The notes under the pieces were generated by a model. The model was not told the DNA's origin, did not search any database, and saw only the letters and a program-made list of their open reading frames with translations. A stretch of DNA of 64,000 nt from contig NZ_JWTA01000016.1 in assembly GCF_000813825.1 (NCBI RefSeq), positions 1 to 64,000 of the forward strand, read 5' to 3'. The translations under genes and the position numbers were made by a program. Source of the stretch: Chryseobacterium taiwanense. GTDB lineage: Bacteria > Bacteroidota > Bacteroidia > Flavobacteriales > Weeksellaceae. Positions 43,453 through 52,296 of this stretch are shown piece after piece. Numbering within the stretch: position 1 is the stretch's first letter; each line of letters opens with the position of its first letter.

Positions 43453-46400
43453 ATGATTCCTATTCAACTTACTTTAGAAGGCCTTTATTCTTATCAGGAA
43501 CCTCAGAAAATCGATTTCCGAAACCTTACGGAAGCAGGTCTTTTCGGGATCTTCGGCTCAGTCGGTTCCGGAAAATCTTCAATCCTGGAAGCGATTTCGT
43601 TTGCCCTTTATGGTGAAACCGAACGACTAAATGCAAGAGACAAGCGTACCTATAATATGATGAATCTGAAATCAAACAGGTCTTATATCGAGTTTGATTT
43701 TATTAATTATGAAAATAAAAAATACCGCGCCACAAGAGAATTCAGACGTAATTCTAAAAATTTTGAAGATGTAAAAACCTCCAATGTGGTATTTTACGAA
43801 TGGAAAAACGAAAACTGGATTCCATTAGAACATTCCAATTCTGAGGAGCTGATCGGATTAAGTTATGCCAATTTTAAACGTACGATTATTATTCCGCAAG
43901 GTCAGTTCAAAGAATTTCTGGAACTCGGAGCTACGGAACGTACGAATATGATGAAGGAAATCTTCAGTCTTCAGCGTTTTGATCTTCAGAATAATGTTTC
44001 AACCTTAAATATTAAAAACAGATCGGAGCTCGATCAGCTGGAAGGTCAGCTTAAAGGTTTTGAGGAAGTGAATGAAGAACAGATTTCTGCTCAAAAAGAA
44101 CTTTTAAAAGTTGAGCAGCAAAGGTTTGAGGACACGCAAAAAATATTCAAAGAAACTGAAGAAAAATATTCAAAACTGAAAAGCCTCAAAGATGAGGTAG
44201 AACTTTTACGTCAGAAAAAAACAAATTTTGAACAACTGACTCTACAAAAGGCAAAAATTGACCTTTTAGCTACCCAAACCGAAACTTACGACCGGACTTT
44301 CAGAGTGTTTACGCCCTTAATTTCTGAAAAGAATAAGCTTGAAAAAGAAATCTCGGATCAACAGAAAAATAAAGAAGATCATTCCAAAACTTTACAGCAA
44401 ACTGAAATTCAAGCTGAAAATATCAAACATAAACTGATTGTCATTCAGCCTAAATATGATGCTTTACCCGAATCTAAAGTTCAGGAGAATGATTTGAACT
44501 TAATCCTTCAAATGCTGAAATTCTCAGAAGAAATTGAAATATTGAAGGAACGGACTGAAAAAGGTTCGAAGAAAGTAAAAGAAGTTGAGGCCCAGCAAAA
44601 ATCAATTCAGCAAAAGATTGAGGAACTTTCAAAAAGTACTGAGCTTTTAAAACCAAAAAAACTGGACTCCAATTTACTCTTACAGGTAGGAAACTGGTTC
44701 CTAGAAAGAAAAAAGTTGTCTGAAACCCTTCAACTGCAAATTGAAAAAATCAATGTAAAGAAAGCTGAAACTGTAAAAATATCTGAAGAGCTACGACCTT
44801 TTAAAATCAATATTGAAACGTTCAAAAATGATTTTAAGATTCAGACAGAAGCTTTAGAGCAGCAGAGAAAAGAACTTTCAGACAAAAGAAATCATCTTGA
44901 AGTTCAGCAAAAACTGGCGCATTTTGCCAATGAACTGCATGACGGAGAATCATGCCCGCTTTGTGGGGCTTTAGAGCATCCGAATATTGTAGAATTTGAT
45001 GATGTGAATTCGGAATTAAACGAAATCCAGAAGCAGATTGGGAACATTGAAATTAAGAAAGAAAACCTCCAAAAGCAGTCTTTAGAAATTGAAAAAATTC
45101 TTGACCGAAAGAAGATCTTTGAGGAACAACTGAAATCGGAAGAAGAAAATTTACAACTGATTAAGAATACGCTTGAGGAACACATCAAAAGCTTTAGCTG
45201 GAAGGAGTTCGATGCTGAAAATCCGGGTGATTTTGAAGAGAAACGCCAACAGTCTTTTTCGATTGAAAAGCAGATGGATGAACTGAATCAGCAAATTGGT
45301 CTGGAACAAAAAAATCTTGATAAGGAAAGGGAAAATCTCGACAATTATAATAAAGCATTAGAGAAATTCAGGCTTGATGAGGCCAAAAAAGGAGAACAGA
45401 TCAAAACAAATGAAGCAAATCTAAAAGCTTTACTGTGGATTGATTACGAGAAAAAAACAATTTTAGAAGTTGACGAAATTTTCACTCAGCTTTCCCAATC
45501 CAACCTTGCAACTGAGCAGAATTATCAGCAGCTTATAAAAGAGGAAAAAGAAATTTCTCCAAAACTCGCTGAACAGAAAACGATAGTTTCCCAACTGGAA
45601 AAAAGAATTTCGGAACTGGAGAAAGAAGTTGCTGATAATAAAGATCTAATTGAAAAAGCTTTGTCAGAACAGCAATTCAATACTTTGGATGAGGTTAGTC
45701 AAATTCTTATCCAGAAAATTAACGTTCAGGAAACAAGAAATACCATTCAGCAGTTCAGAATTCAATTTGAAACGTTAAAGAACAGTATTCTTGAACTTGA
45801 AGCAAAACTGAAAGATTTTTCTTTCAATGAAGAGGAATTTACAGCAGTTGAACAGCAATTCAAATCTTATGAGAATGATTTAAAAACTGCCAATAATTCG
45901 GTGGTAAGAATCTCTACGGAAATTGAACGACTGGAAAAAGAATTTAAGAAGAAAGAGAATCTTTTAAAGAATTTAGCACAGCTTCAAAAGCGCGCGGAAA
46001 ATCTGAAGATCATGACGAATCTCTTTAAAGGAGCCGGTTTTGTGCAGTATGTTTCATCGATTTATCTACGACAATTATGTGACCACGCCAATGTGCGTTT
46101 CCATCGAATGACGAGAAATCAACTGAGTCTGCAACTGAATGAAAACAACGATTTTGAAATTATCGATTACCTGAATGAAGGCAGAAGCCGAAGTGTAAAA
46201 ACGCTTTCGGGAGGACAAGCTTTCCAGGTTTCTCTGAGTCTTGCACTGGCTTTGGCGGAAAGTGTACAGAGTAATGCACAGTCCGAATCCAATTTCTTTT
46301 TCATCGACGAAGGATTCGGAACTCAGGACCTGGAATCGGTGAATATTGTCTTTGAAACCTTAATGAATCTTCAGAAGGAAAACAGAGTCGTGGGAATTAT

Positions 46401-46491
46401 CTCTCACGTAGAAGAGCTGAAAGAAAAAATTCCTGTTGCACTGAATATCCGAAAAGATGAGGAACGCGGAAGTTTAATTGAGCTGATGTAA
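43453..46491 (+). CDS. sbcC: SbcC-type SMC-like ATPase subunit
   Basis: A 1012-residue Rad50-like ATPase. Walker A GSVGSGKSS lies near residues 35-43; long coiled coils run from about 200 to 860 with the zinc hook CPLCG near 500; the signature LSGGQAFQVSLSLALALAE and Walker B FFFIDEGFG sit in the C-terminal lobe. It works with SbcD, the preceding gene. Terminated or followed by a perfect 18-base palindrome. Confidence 0.95.
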   Translation: MIPIQLTLEGLYSYQEPQKIDFRNLTEAGLFGIFGSVGSGKSSILEAISFALYGETERLNARDKRTYNMMNLKSNRSYIEFDFINYENKKYRATREFRRNSKNFEDVKTSNVVFYEWKNENWIPLEHSNSEELIGLSYANFKRTIIIPQGQFKEFLELGATERTNMMKEIFSLQRFDLQNNVSTLNIKNRSELDQLEGQLKGFEEVNEEQISAQKELLKVEQQRFEDTQKIFKETEEKYSKLKSLKDEVELLRQKKTNFEQLTLQKAKIDLLATQTETYDRTFRVFTPLISEKNKLEKEISDQQKNKEDHSKTLQQTEIQAENIKHKLIVIQPKYDALPESKVQENDLNLILQMLKFSEEIEILKERTEKGSKKVKEVEAQQKSIQQKIEELSKSTELLKPKKLDSNLLLQVGNWFLERKKLSETLQLQIEKINVKKAETVKISEELRPFKINIETFKNDFKIQTEALEQQRKELSDKRNHLEVQQKLAHFANELHDGESCPLCGALEHPNIVEFDDVNSELNEIQKQIGNIEIKKENLQKQSLEIEKILDRKKIFEEQLKSEEENLQLIKNTLEEHIKSFSWKEFDAENPGDFEEKRQQSFSIEKQMDELNQQIGLEQKNLDKERENLDNYNKALEKFRLDEAKKGEQIKTNEANLKALLWIDYEKKTILEVDEIFTQLSQSNLATEQNYQQLIKEEKEISPKLAEQKTIVSQLEKRISELEKEVADNKDLIEKALSEQQFNTLDEVSQILIQKINVQETRNTIQQFRIQFETLKNSILELEAKLKDFSFNEEEFTAVEQQFKSYENDLKTANNSVVRISTEIERLEKEFKKKENLLKNLAQLQKRAENLKIMTNLFKGAGFVQYVSSIYLRQLCDHANVRFHRMTRNQLSLQLNENNDFEIIDYLNEGRSRSVKTLSGGQAFQVSLSLALALAESVQSNAQSESNFFFIDEGFGTQDLESVNIVFETLMNLQKENRVVGIISHVEELKEKIPVALNIRKDEERGSLIELM

Positions 46492-46521
46492 GAGGTTTTC
46501 AGAAAGCAGGAAAAATATAAT

Positions 46522-46593
46522 TTAACCACAAAAGGCACAAAAGATTTGTATAATACATTCAAAATTTATCATTAATGTGCCTTTTGTGGTTAA
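46522..46593. repeat. Perfect 18-base inverted repeat after sbcC
   Basis: TTAACCACAAAAGGCACA (46522-46539) and its exact complement (46576-46593), with a 36-base loop. It can act as a terminator for sbcC, or it is a dispersed palindromic element. Confidence 0.8.
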
Positions 46594-46626
46594 TTTTAAT
46601 ATTCCGCTATTTAAACTTCTTTTTTA

Positions 46627-46634
46627 TACATTTG
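46627..46634 (+). promoter_or_regulatory. -7 promoter element of the STM3941-family gene
   Basis: TACATTTG, 18 bases before the ATG at 46652. Confidence 0.5.
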
Positions 46635-46651
46635 AATTATTAAAATCTACC

Positions 46652-47098
46652 ATGCAAAATTTACCTGTCACTTTAAGACCCGGAAAAGTAAAAAATATCA
46701 TCCTAGTACTTATAAGCATCGCATTTATGTGTATGGGAATTGCACTGATTGAAAAAAATCTGTGGGTTGCCATTCTGACTATTTTCCTATTCGGCATCAG
46801 TTTACTTGTTTTCTCAATTAATCTGATTCCTAATACGTCTTATTTGAAGATTGACGAAAGAGGTCTTGAGATGAAAAACCTTTTCAGAACAACATTCATT
46901 CCGTGGCAGGTGATAAGTGACTTTACCACAAAACAGATTTTTCTAAACAAGGTGGTGATGTTCAACATTGATGAAAATTTTTTAAGAATTTCTAAAATGA
47001 AGTCCAGACAAGGTGCATTTCCCGATACTTACGGAATGTCTGCAAAAAAATTGGCTACGCTTTTAAACGATTACAAAAACCAATTGGATAACCGTTAA
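46652..47098 (+). CDS. STM3941 family membrane protein
   Basis: A 148-residue protein with two hydrophobic segments (about 15-35 and 40-58), then a short soluble domain (IDERGLEMKNLFRTTFIPWQVISDFTTKQI, DTYGMSAKKLATLLNDY). This matches the STM3941 family of unknown function. I use the ATG at 46652; a GTG 25 codons upstream lies inside the preceding palindrome and before the -7 box. It lies 9 bases before the sensor-kinase gene. Confidence 0.8.
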   Translation: MQNLPVTLRPGKVKNIILVLISIAFMCMGIALIEKNLWVAILTIFLFGISLLVFSINLIPNTSYLKIDERGLEMKNLFRTTFIPWQVISDFTTKQIFLNKVVMFNIDENFLRISKMKSRQGAFPDTYGMSAKKLATLLNDYKNQLDNR

Positions 47099-47107
47099 TT
47101 ATTGCCT

Positions 47108-48196
47108 GTGAAAAAGATTTGGCCACATATCATTCTGATCCCTTTACTGCTAACAATTCCGATAGTTTCTTCACCGGATTTTGACGGGACGTTATCGGTT
47201 TTTAAAGTATCTCCGTTTCAGAGAGAGTTTATCCGTTTTGTGCTGGTTATTATCTTTTTTTACCTGAATCTTAATATTTTCCTGCCCAAATTTTACAGCA
47301 AAAAAAAGTATCTCCCTTTTACGATCTGTATTTTGCTCTGCTTCGGAATTATGGTTTTTATTCCTAATTATCTAAGCTCCGAAAACATTCTTTCGGGTCA
47401 ACCTTCCCATATGGAGATGCGACCGCCACAAATGCATCCTCATGATCATTTTCCGCCTCCACCGAGGGAAAGAAAGCCTCCGTTTGAAAATTTTGGACCC
47501 AGAAACTATGCATCTTACCGACAGATGATCTTTTCTTCTGTCCTACCCTTTCTTTTCTCTTTTTTATCTTCACTTTTTATTTTTAGAAATATTGAGAAAA
47601 AGGAACTTGAGCGTTCTAAAGCCAAAGCAGAACTCCTTAATCTGAAATATCAGCTTCAGCCTCATTTTTTATTTAATATTTTAAACTCTATTTATTCTTT
47701 AGCATTATTAAAATCTGATGATGCCCCCAACGGAATTTTAAAGCTTTCGAATGTCATGCGGTATGTTGTTCAGGAAAGCAGTAAAGATTTTGTAGAGCTT
47801 GATAAGGAAATTGATTATCTGAAAGATTATATCGCTTTACAGTTGGTGAGAACAGACAGCAGCTTAGACTTTTCTTATACTGAAATTGGGGAGAAAAAAG
47901 GATTGCAAATTGCTCCATTTATTTTGGTTAATTTCATTGAAAATGCTTTTAAATATGGCTTTAATGCAGCAGAGAATTCAAAGATATCCTTAAAGATCAT
48001 CATTCAGGAAGAGATGTTACATTTCCAGGTTTTTAATAATATTGTGAATCAAAATATTACGGATGAAGAGAGCTTAAAAATTGGTTTAAAAAACACAATG
48101 GAGCATTTACAGCAAATTTATGCCGAGAAACACTCTCTGCACATGAATAATACGGGAAAAACTTTTGAAGTAGATTTAAAAATTAATTTAGTATGA
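47108..48196 (+). CDS. LytS-type membrane sensor histidine kinase
   Basis: A 362-residue kinase of the LytS/YpdA branch. Four hydrophobic segments (about 6-24, 40-58, 66-84 and 140-160) flank a Pro/His/Met-rich extracytoplasmic loop. The phospho-acceptor motif is LKYQLQPHFLFNILNSIY (His about residue 185); a degenerate HATPase region follows (LVNFIENAFKYGF). Start is GTG at 47108; TTG two codons earlier is possible. The Pro-His-Met-rich loop (SHMEMRPPQMHPHDHFPPPPRERKPP) could bind metal (inference). It overlaps the regulator gene by 4 bases. Confidence 0.9.
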   Translation: MKKIWPHIILIPLLLTIPIVSSPDFDGTLSVFKVSPFQREFIRFVLVIIFFYLNLNIFLPKFYSKKKYLPFTICILLCFGIMVFIPNYLSSENILSGQPSHMEMRPPQMHPHDHFPPPPRERKPPFENFGPRNYASYRQMIFSSVLPFLFSFLSSLFIFRNIEKKELERSKAKAELLNLKYQLQPHFLFNILNSIYSLALLKSDDAPNGILKLSNVMRYVVQESSKDFVELDKEIDYLKDYIALQLVRTDSSLDFSYTEIGEKKGLQIAPFILVNFIENAFKYGFNAAENSKISLKIIIQEEMLHFQVFNNIVNQNITDEESLKIGLKNTMEHLQQIYAEKHSLHMNNTGKTFEVDLKINLV

Positions 48197-48867
48197 TAAG
48201 AGCCATTGCTTTGGACGACGAAATTCTTGCTTTAAAAATCATTGAGAATTATGCCGGAAAAATTGAAAACCTTTCCCTTGAAAAAACGTTCAATATCCAG
48301 AGTGATGCCCAAAAATACCTTAACAAATTTCCTGTAGATCTTATCTTTTTAGATATAGAAATGCCTTCTAAAAACGGCATGGATTTTTATAAAAATATTT
48401 CTCAAAACACAAAGGTAATCTTCACAACAGCTTATTCTGAATATGCTGTAGATGCGTTCAGTATTAATGCGATAGATTATCTGTTGAAACCTTTTTCTTT
48501 TGAAAGATTTAAGGCAGCTGTAGAAAAAGTAAAGATCAATACGGAAACTGATGAGGTAACCTATCTTTCTATTCGTGCTGATTATAAACTCCATAAAATT
48601 AATTTCAACGACATTCTTCTGATCGAAGGTTTGGATGATTACATTCAGATTCATTTAACTGATCATTCAAAAATCATCGCTCGCTCTTCTATGAAAAGTA
48701 TTCTGGAAAAACTTTCTGAAAAGGACTTTGTTCGTGTCCATCGTTCATACATTGTTCCTGTAAACAATATTAAAACCATTGTCAACCGTAATATCCATAT
48801 CGGAGAATTTATTATTCCTATCGGAGAAACTTATAAAGATACGGTGATGAAAATTCTGAACAAATAA
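48193..48867 (+). CDS. LytTR-family response regulator
   Basis: A 224-residue regulator: a receiver domain (phospho-acceptor Asp54 in LIFLDIEMPSKNG) and a C-terminal LytTR DNA-binding domain (about 122-224; IRADYKLHKINFNDILLIEGLDDYIQIHLTD, FVRVHRSYIVPVNNI). Partner of the LytS-type kinase, with an ATGA overlap. Its target is not shown by the sequence. Confidence 0.95.
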   Translation: MIRAIALDDEILALKIIENYAGKIENLSLEKTFNIQSDAQKYLNKFPVDLIFLDIEMPSKNGMDFYKNISQNTKVIFTTAYSEYAVDAFSINAIDYLLKPFSFERFKAAVEKVKINTETDEVTYLSIRADYKLHKINFNDILLIEGLDDYIQIHLTDHSKIIARSSMKSILEKLSEKDFVRVHRSYIVPVNNIKTIVNRNIHIGEFIIPIGETYKDTVMKILNK

Positions 48868-49040
48868 AAAGATTTCATTCTAATTTTTCATTTAAAAATC
48901 AAATTTACCGACACATTTACATCGTTTACCTCATAAATTTTCAGAGATCGTTTTTTGAAAATACATTTGATACAAGAAATTCAAGCAGATGAATATTCAT
49001 CCTGATTGATGTAAAGTATTAACCTTAAAAAACCCGTATT
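48868..49040. other. Leader and putative control region before the dioxygenase cluster
   Basis: Contains three TTTAC repeats (48904-48908, 48916-48920, 48925-48929), a TACATTTG -7 box (48962-48969) and the perfect palindrome GATGAATATTCATC (48988-49001). The palindrome lies in the mRNA leader, 40 bases before the start. Confidence 0.4.
48962..48969 (+). promoter_or_regulatory. -7 promoter element of the dioxygenase cluster
   Basis: TACATTTG, about 70 bases before the ATG at 49041. Confidence 0.5.
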
Positions 49041-49790
49041 ATGAAAACGATGTCAAGAAAAGGATTTTTGAAAAATCTGGGTTTAGCAGGTGTGACAGCA
49101 GTTGCAGCCCCTATTTTAATCCACTGTGGAAGTGACGATGATATTTTGGATTCATCTACTACAACTTCGGGATCAAGCTCTAGTTCCGGTTCATCTTCAA
49201 CAGGATGCTCTGTAACCAATTCTGAAACTGAAGGACCGTTTCCTACAAAATCACCATCAAGCTTAGTTCAAAGCAATATTGTGAGTGACAGGACTGGTGT
49301 GGCTTTTACGATTGTAATCACTGTTCAAAATGTAAATGCCAGTTGTGCTAATTTACAAGGTGCGATTGTAGATATTTGGCATTGCGACAAAGACGGAAAT
49401 TATTCTGAATATGGAGGAACTTCAATGCAGTCTACCAATTATACATCAGTTCATTTTCTGAGAGGAAGACAGACTACGGATGCCAACGGACAAGTGAACT
49501 TTACTTCAATTTTTCCGGGTTGGTACAGCGGCAGAGCCACTCATATTCATGTACATGTTTACAATGCTTCAGGACAATCGCTTTTGGTTACTCAAATAGC
49601 GTTTCCGGAAGGAACTGACAGTGCCGTTGCCTTGGTTGCAGCAAGTACAGGGTATAAAGGAATGAGCGGTTATACTTATAATTCGAATGATAACGTGTTC
49701 AGTGACGGAACCTCCAATGAAATGTCCAGTATTTCAGGAAGCGTAAGCGGAGGTTTTGCTCTGACGCATACCATAAAAGTTTCGGCTTAA
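49041..49790 (+). CDS. Exported intradiol-dioxygenase-like lipoprotein
   Basis: A 249-residue protein. The N-terminus is a signal of the SRKGFLKNLGLAG type (twin-arginine-like) with a lipobox-like LIHC (Cys29), then a Ser/Thr-rich linker. The domain is intradiol ring-cleavage dioxygenase-like: TEGPFPTKSPS, DIWHCDKDGNYSEYGG (Tyr121), FPGWYSGRATHIHVHV (Tyr162, His168, His170) provides the canonical Fe(III) ligands of catechol dioxygenases. Real catechol-type enzymes are cytoplasmic, so this exported form may have another substrate. Paralogue of the gene at 50596. Confidence 0.85.
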   Translation: MKTMSRKGFLKNLGLAGVTAVAAPILIHCGSDDDILDSSTTTSGSSSSSGSSSTGCSVTNSETEGPFPTKSPSSLVQSNIVSDRTGVAFTIVITVQNVNASCANLQGAIVDIWHCDKDGNYSEYGGTSMQSTNYTSVHFLRGRQTTDANGQVNFTSIFPGWYSGRATHIHVHVYNASGQSLLVTQIAFPEGTDSAVALVAASTGYKGMSGYTYNSNDNVFSDGTSNEMSSISGSVSGGFALTHTIKVSA

Positions 49791-49927
49791 AATAAAAAAG
49801 AGAGGTTATTAATATTAGTCGTTTCCACAAAAGCACAGGTTCATATGAGTAGAAGCTAAGAGTGAGTGTTAAAATCAAAAGCAATGTATTTATCTGTGCT
49901 ATGTGGAAATTTTAAAACCTGAAAATT

Positions 49928-50572
49928 ATGTTAGTTCAAAGCCCATCAAGAATATTTAAATCTGATTTTTCAGTTTGGAAAAAAGAGAACTCTTGTGCCG
50001 TAAATGAATTCTTTTCCGGTGAAGAATCATTAAAACTGAAAAAAGCTGTAGAAATTGTTTTACCAGAGAATGGAAGTTATGAATTAGCCCATCAAGAAAA
50101 AACAAATCTTCTGATCATTGTTCTGTATGGAGAGATTTTAATTAATGATTTTGAAAAACCGATTTCTTCAGAACAAATTTTCACCTTGCAATCGACTGAC
50201 AATGGTATAGTGACCATTAAAAATAATCTTGCCGAGGAGAAAGCAGATGTTCTGGTTTTGGAATTGAAAAACAGAAATTCTGAAAACTCTTTTGCAATTG
50301 AAGATTTAAACTTACACAAAAAAAATATACTGCATCCCATTTCCCAAAATCTAAAGATTCCAAATTTTATAGGTATTTATGACGGAAGAAAAGAACAGAA
50401 ATATTCTTTACACGGAAAGAACAACTCTATTTTCGGAATGTTGATTAATGGTGCATTTGAATTTCAGAACAGACTTTTGGAAGTACGGGATGCCATTCTT
50501 CTTTCGGAAATTGAAACGTTAGAATTTGAAGCGTTGAGTGAAAATGCGCTTTTAATTTTCTTAGAAATTTAG
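49928..50572 (+). CDS. Double-cupin protein (pirin/quercetinase-like)
   Basis: A 214-residue cytoplasmic protein with two cupin-like halves: LLIIVLYGEILIND in the first and SIFGMLINGAFEFQNRLLEVRDAILLSEIETLEFEALSENALLIFLE in the second. The second half resembles the pirin C-terminal domain; no strong metal-binding His triad is visible, so it may have no activity. It sits between two intradiol-dioxygenase paralogues, which suggests a common message. Function cannot be stated. Confidence 0.7.
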   Translation: MLVQSPSRIFKSDFSVWKKENSCAVNEFFSGEESLKLKKAVEIVLPENGSYELAHQEKTNLLIIVLYGEILINDFEKPISSEQIFTLQSTDNGIVTIKNNLAEEKADVLVLELKNRNSENSFAIEDLNLHKKNILHPISQNLKIPNFIGIYDGRKEQKYSLHGKNNSIFGMLINGAFEFQNRLLEVRDAILLSEIETLEFEALSENALLIFLEI

Positions 50573-50595
50573 TCTCAAGAAAAAACAAAAATATA

Positions 50596-51630
50596 ATGGA
50601 CAGAAAAAACTTTTTAAGAAATTCCCTAGGATTGGCAGGTGTTGCCATTGCCGTTCCCAGCCTTCTTCGATCGGAAATCTTTTCAGAAGAACAAGCTGTA
50701 ACTGACACATTAAAAAATACATTAAGCTGCTCGGTTACGAATTCAGAAACAGAAGGCCCTTTTCCCACTCATACTCCATCGAGTCTTGTACAAAGTAATA
50801 TTGTAAGCGACAGAACAGGAGTAGCTTTTACCATGAATATTTATATCAAAAATACCAACGGTAACTGTGCGGCGTATCAAGGTGTTTTAGTAGATGTTTG
50901 GCATTGCGATAAAGATGGAAATTATTCTGAATACGGAGGAACTTCCATGCAATCGGCAAATTACACGAATTATCATTTCCTTCGTGGCAGACAAACAACT
51001 GATGCCAATGGTTTGGTCACTTTTACCAGTATTTTCCCGGGATGGTACCAAAGCAGAGCAACGCATATTCACGTTCATATCTACAAAGCTGACGGAACTT
51101 CTCTTTTGGTTACTCAGATTGCATTTCCGGAAGGAACAAGCAGCGCTGTATATGATGTAAATGTGAATGGTACTTCTTACGGATATACCAAAGGAATGAC
51201 CGGATATACGTATAACAGTACCGACAATGTATTTTCTGACGGAACAAGTAACGAAATGAGCACCGTAACGGGTTCTTTATCGGGAGGCTATACGTTGACT
51301 CATACGATATATGTTGCAGGAGCCGTTCTTGGAACACAAGAAACTTCAAATTCCAAAAATTTTCAAGTGAAACAAAATTATCCCAACCCTTTCCGTGAGG
51401 AAACTGTCTTTCCAATTATCCTAGATGAGAGATCGACAGTAAGCATAGATTTATTTGATGCAAGTGGAAGAAAGGTTTTCGGAGTGATAGATCATCAACA
51501 TCTTACTGCCGGAAAACAGGAAATAAAAATGAGCAGAAATCAGCTAAAATCAGGAATGTATGTAGCAAAAATTACTATTGACAATTCAAAAGGAACATTT
51601 ATAGAGAACCTTAAAGTTCTTGTTCATTAA
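50596..51630 (+). CDS. Intradiol-dioxygenase-like protein with T9SS sorting domain
   Basis: A 344-residue exported paralogue of the 49041 gene. The N-terminus has a DRKNFLRNSLGLAG twin-arginine-like signal. The dioxygenase domain (about 50-225) has TEGPFPTHTPS, DVWHCDKDGNYSEYGG and FPGWYQSRATHIHVHI, so all four Tyr/His ligands are kept. The C-terminal 80 residues are a T9SS type A sorting domain (QNYPNPFREETVF, LFDASGRKVF, SGMYVAKITID, ENLKVLVH), so it is delivered to the cell surface. The combination is unusual for this enzyme family. Confidence 0.9.
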   Translation: MDRKNFLRNSLGLAGVAIAVPSLLRSEIFSEEQAVTDTLKNTLSCSVTNSETEGPFPTHTPSSLVQSNIVSDRTGVAFTMNIYIKNTNGNCAAYQGVLVDVWHCDKDGNYSEYGGTSMQSANYTNYHFLRGRQTTDANGLVTFTSIFPGWYQSRATHIHVHIYKADGTSLLVTQIAFPEGTSSAVYDVNVNGTSYGYTKGMTGYTYNSTDNVFSDGTSNEMSTVTGSLSGGYTLTHTIYVAGAVLGTQETSNSKNFQVKQNYPNPFREETVFPIILDERSTVSIDLFDASGRKVFGVIDHQHLTAGKQEIKMSRNQLKSGMYVAKITIDNSKGTFIENLKVLVH

Positions 51631-51674
51631 TACTTTTTTAGTATTAGATAATTCATATCATTTTGTTTAAGAGT

Positions 51675-51707
51675 CAGGGTGGTCATAAAAAACTGCCCTG
51701 TTTATTT
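51675..51707 (+). terminator. Hairpin after the T9SS dioxygenase gene
   Basis: CAGGG-TG-GT pairs with AC-TG-CCCTG (9 bp with two wobble pairs), then TTTATTT. Confidence 0.65.
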
Positions 51708-51720
51708 AAAATTCTAACTC

Positions 51721-52218
51721 ATGAAGGCGAAAATAAAACTGGCATTTCGGATTGTAATCGACCAAAATTCCACCATGATTTGGGACAAGTATATTTTTGA
51801 AGATACTTTCTTTGAATATAAAGTTCAGCATCAGGTTTTTGATGATAAAGAAAATCCTGTCAAAAACTATTGGGAGCTTTTGGCAAAAAATCCTCATGCA
51901 GAAAGAATTCCGTTTTTACTGAGTGCATCGGCAGCCAATTATATCGCTCAGCTAAATGGTGAAATCAAAAGTCTTCCGGATGTTTTGGGAAATACTTTTT
52001 TTCCTATCGAAAGTTTTAAACTCGACCTCATCAGTTCCAACGTTGAAGATTCTTCAAAACATAAAATAGGCATCACCTTTTATACTCCTGAATTACTATT
52101 GATCGATATTCTAGACAACAAATATCTTTTAAGTAAGAATACTTCGGGTGAAAATTTTGAAACGTTCATGTTTGCTTTCCATCCACAGGTTGCTATTGCC
52201 AACTATTCTACTCTTTAA
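51721..52218 (+). CDS. Cytoplasmic protein of unknown function
   Basis: A 165-residue protein without signal or membrane segments. Strands RIVIDQNSTMIWDKYIFEDTFF and IGITFYTPELLLIDILDN are the most ordered parts. I recognise no family. A convergent terminator follows. It is monocistronic and lies downstream of the T9SS dioxygenase gene, separated by a hairpin. Confidence 0.65.
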   Translation: MKAKIKLAFRIVIDQNSTMIWDKYIFEDTFFEYKVQHQVFDDKENPVKNYWELLAKNPHAERIPFLLSASAANYIAQLNGEIKSLPDVLGNTFFPIESFKLDLISSNVEDSSKHKIGITFYTPELLLIDILDNKYLLSKNTSGENFETFMFAFHPQVAIANYSTL

Positions 52219-52254
52219 TATTTTTTCATTTTAAATATTATTACTGTTTTTTTT

Positions 52255-52296
52255 AAAGAAAACCGCCGTTGAAATTTTCAGCGGCGGTCTATTTTT
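52255..52296. terminator. Bidirectional intrinsic terminator
   Basis: ACCGCCG (52262-52268) pairs with CGGCGGT (52282-52288), with an inner TGAA/TTCA pair; A and T runs flank it. Confidence 0.9.

Noticed and set aside
46577-46651. 25 extra residues on the STM3941 protein
   Set aside because: The GTG start lies inside a perfect palindrome, and the -7 box is downstream of it.
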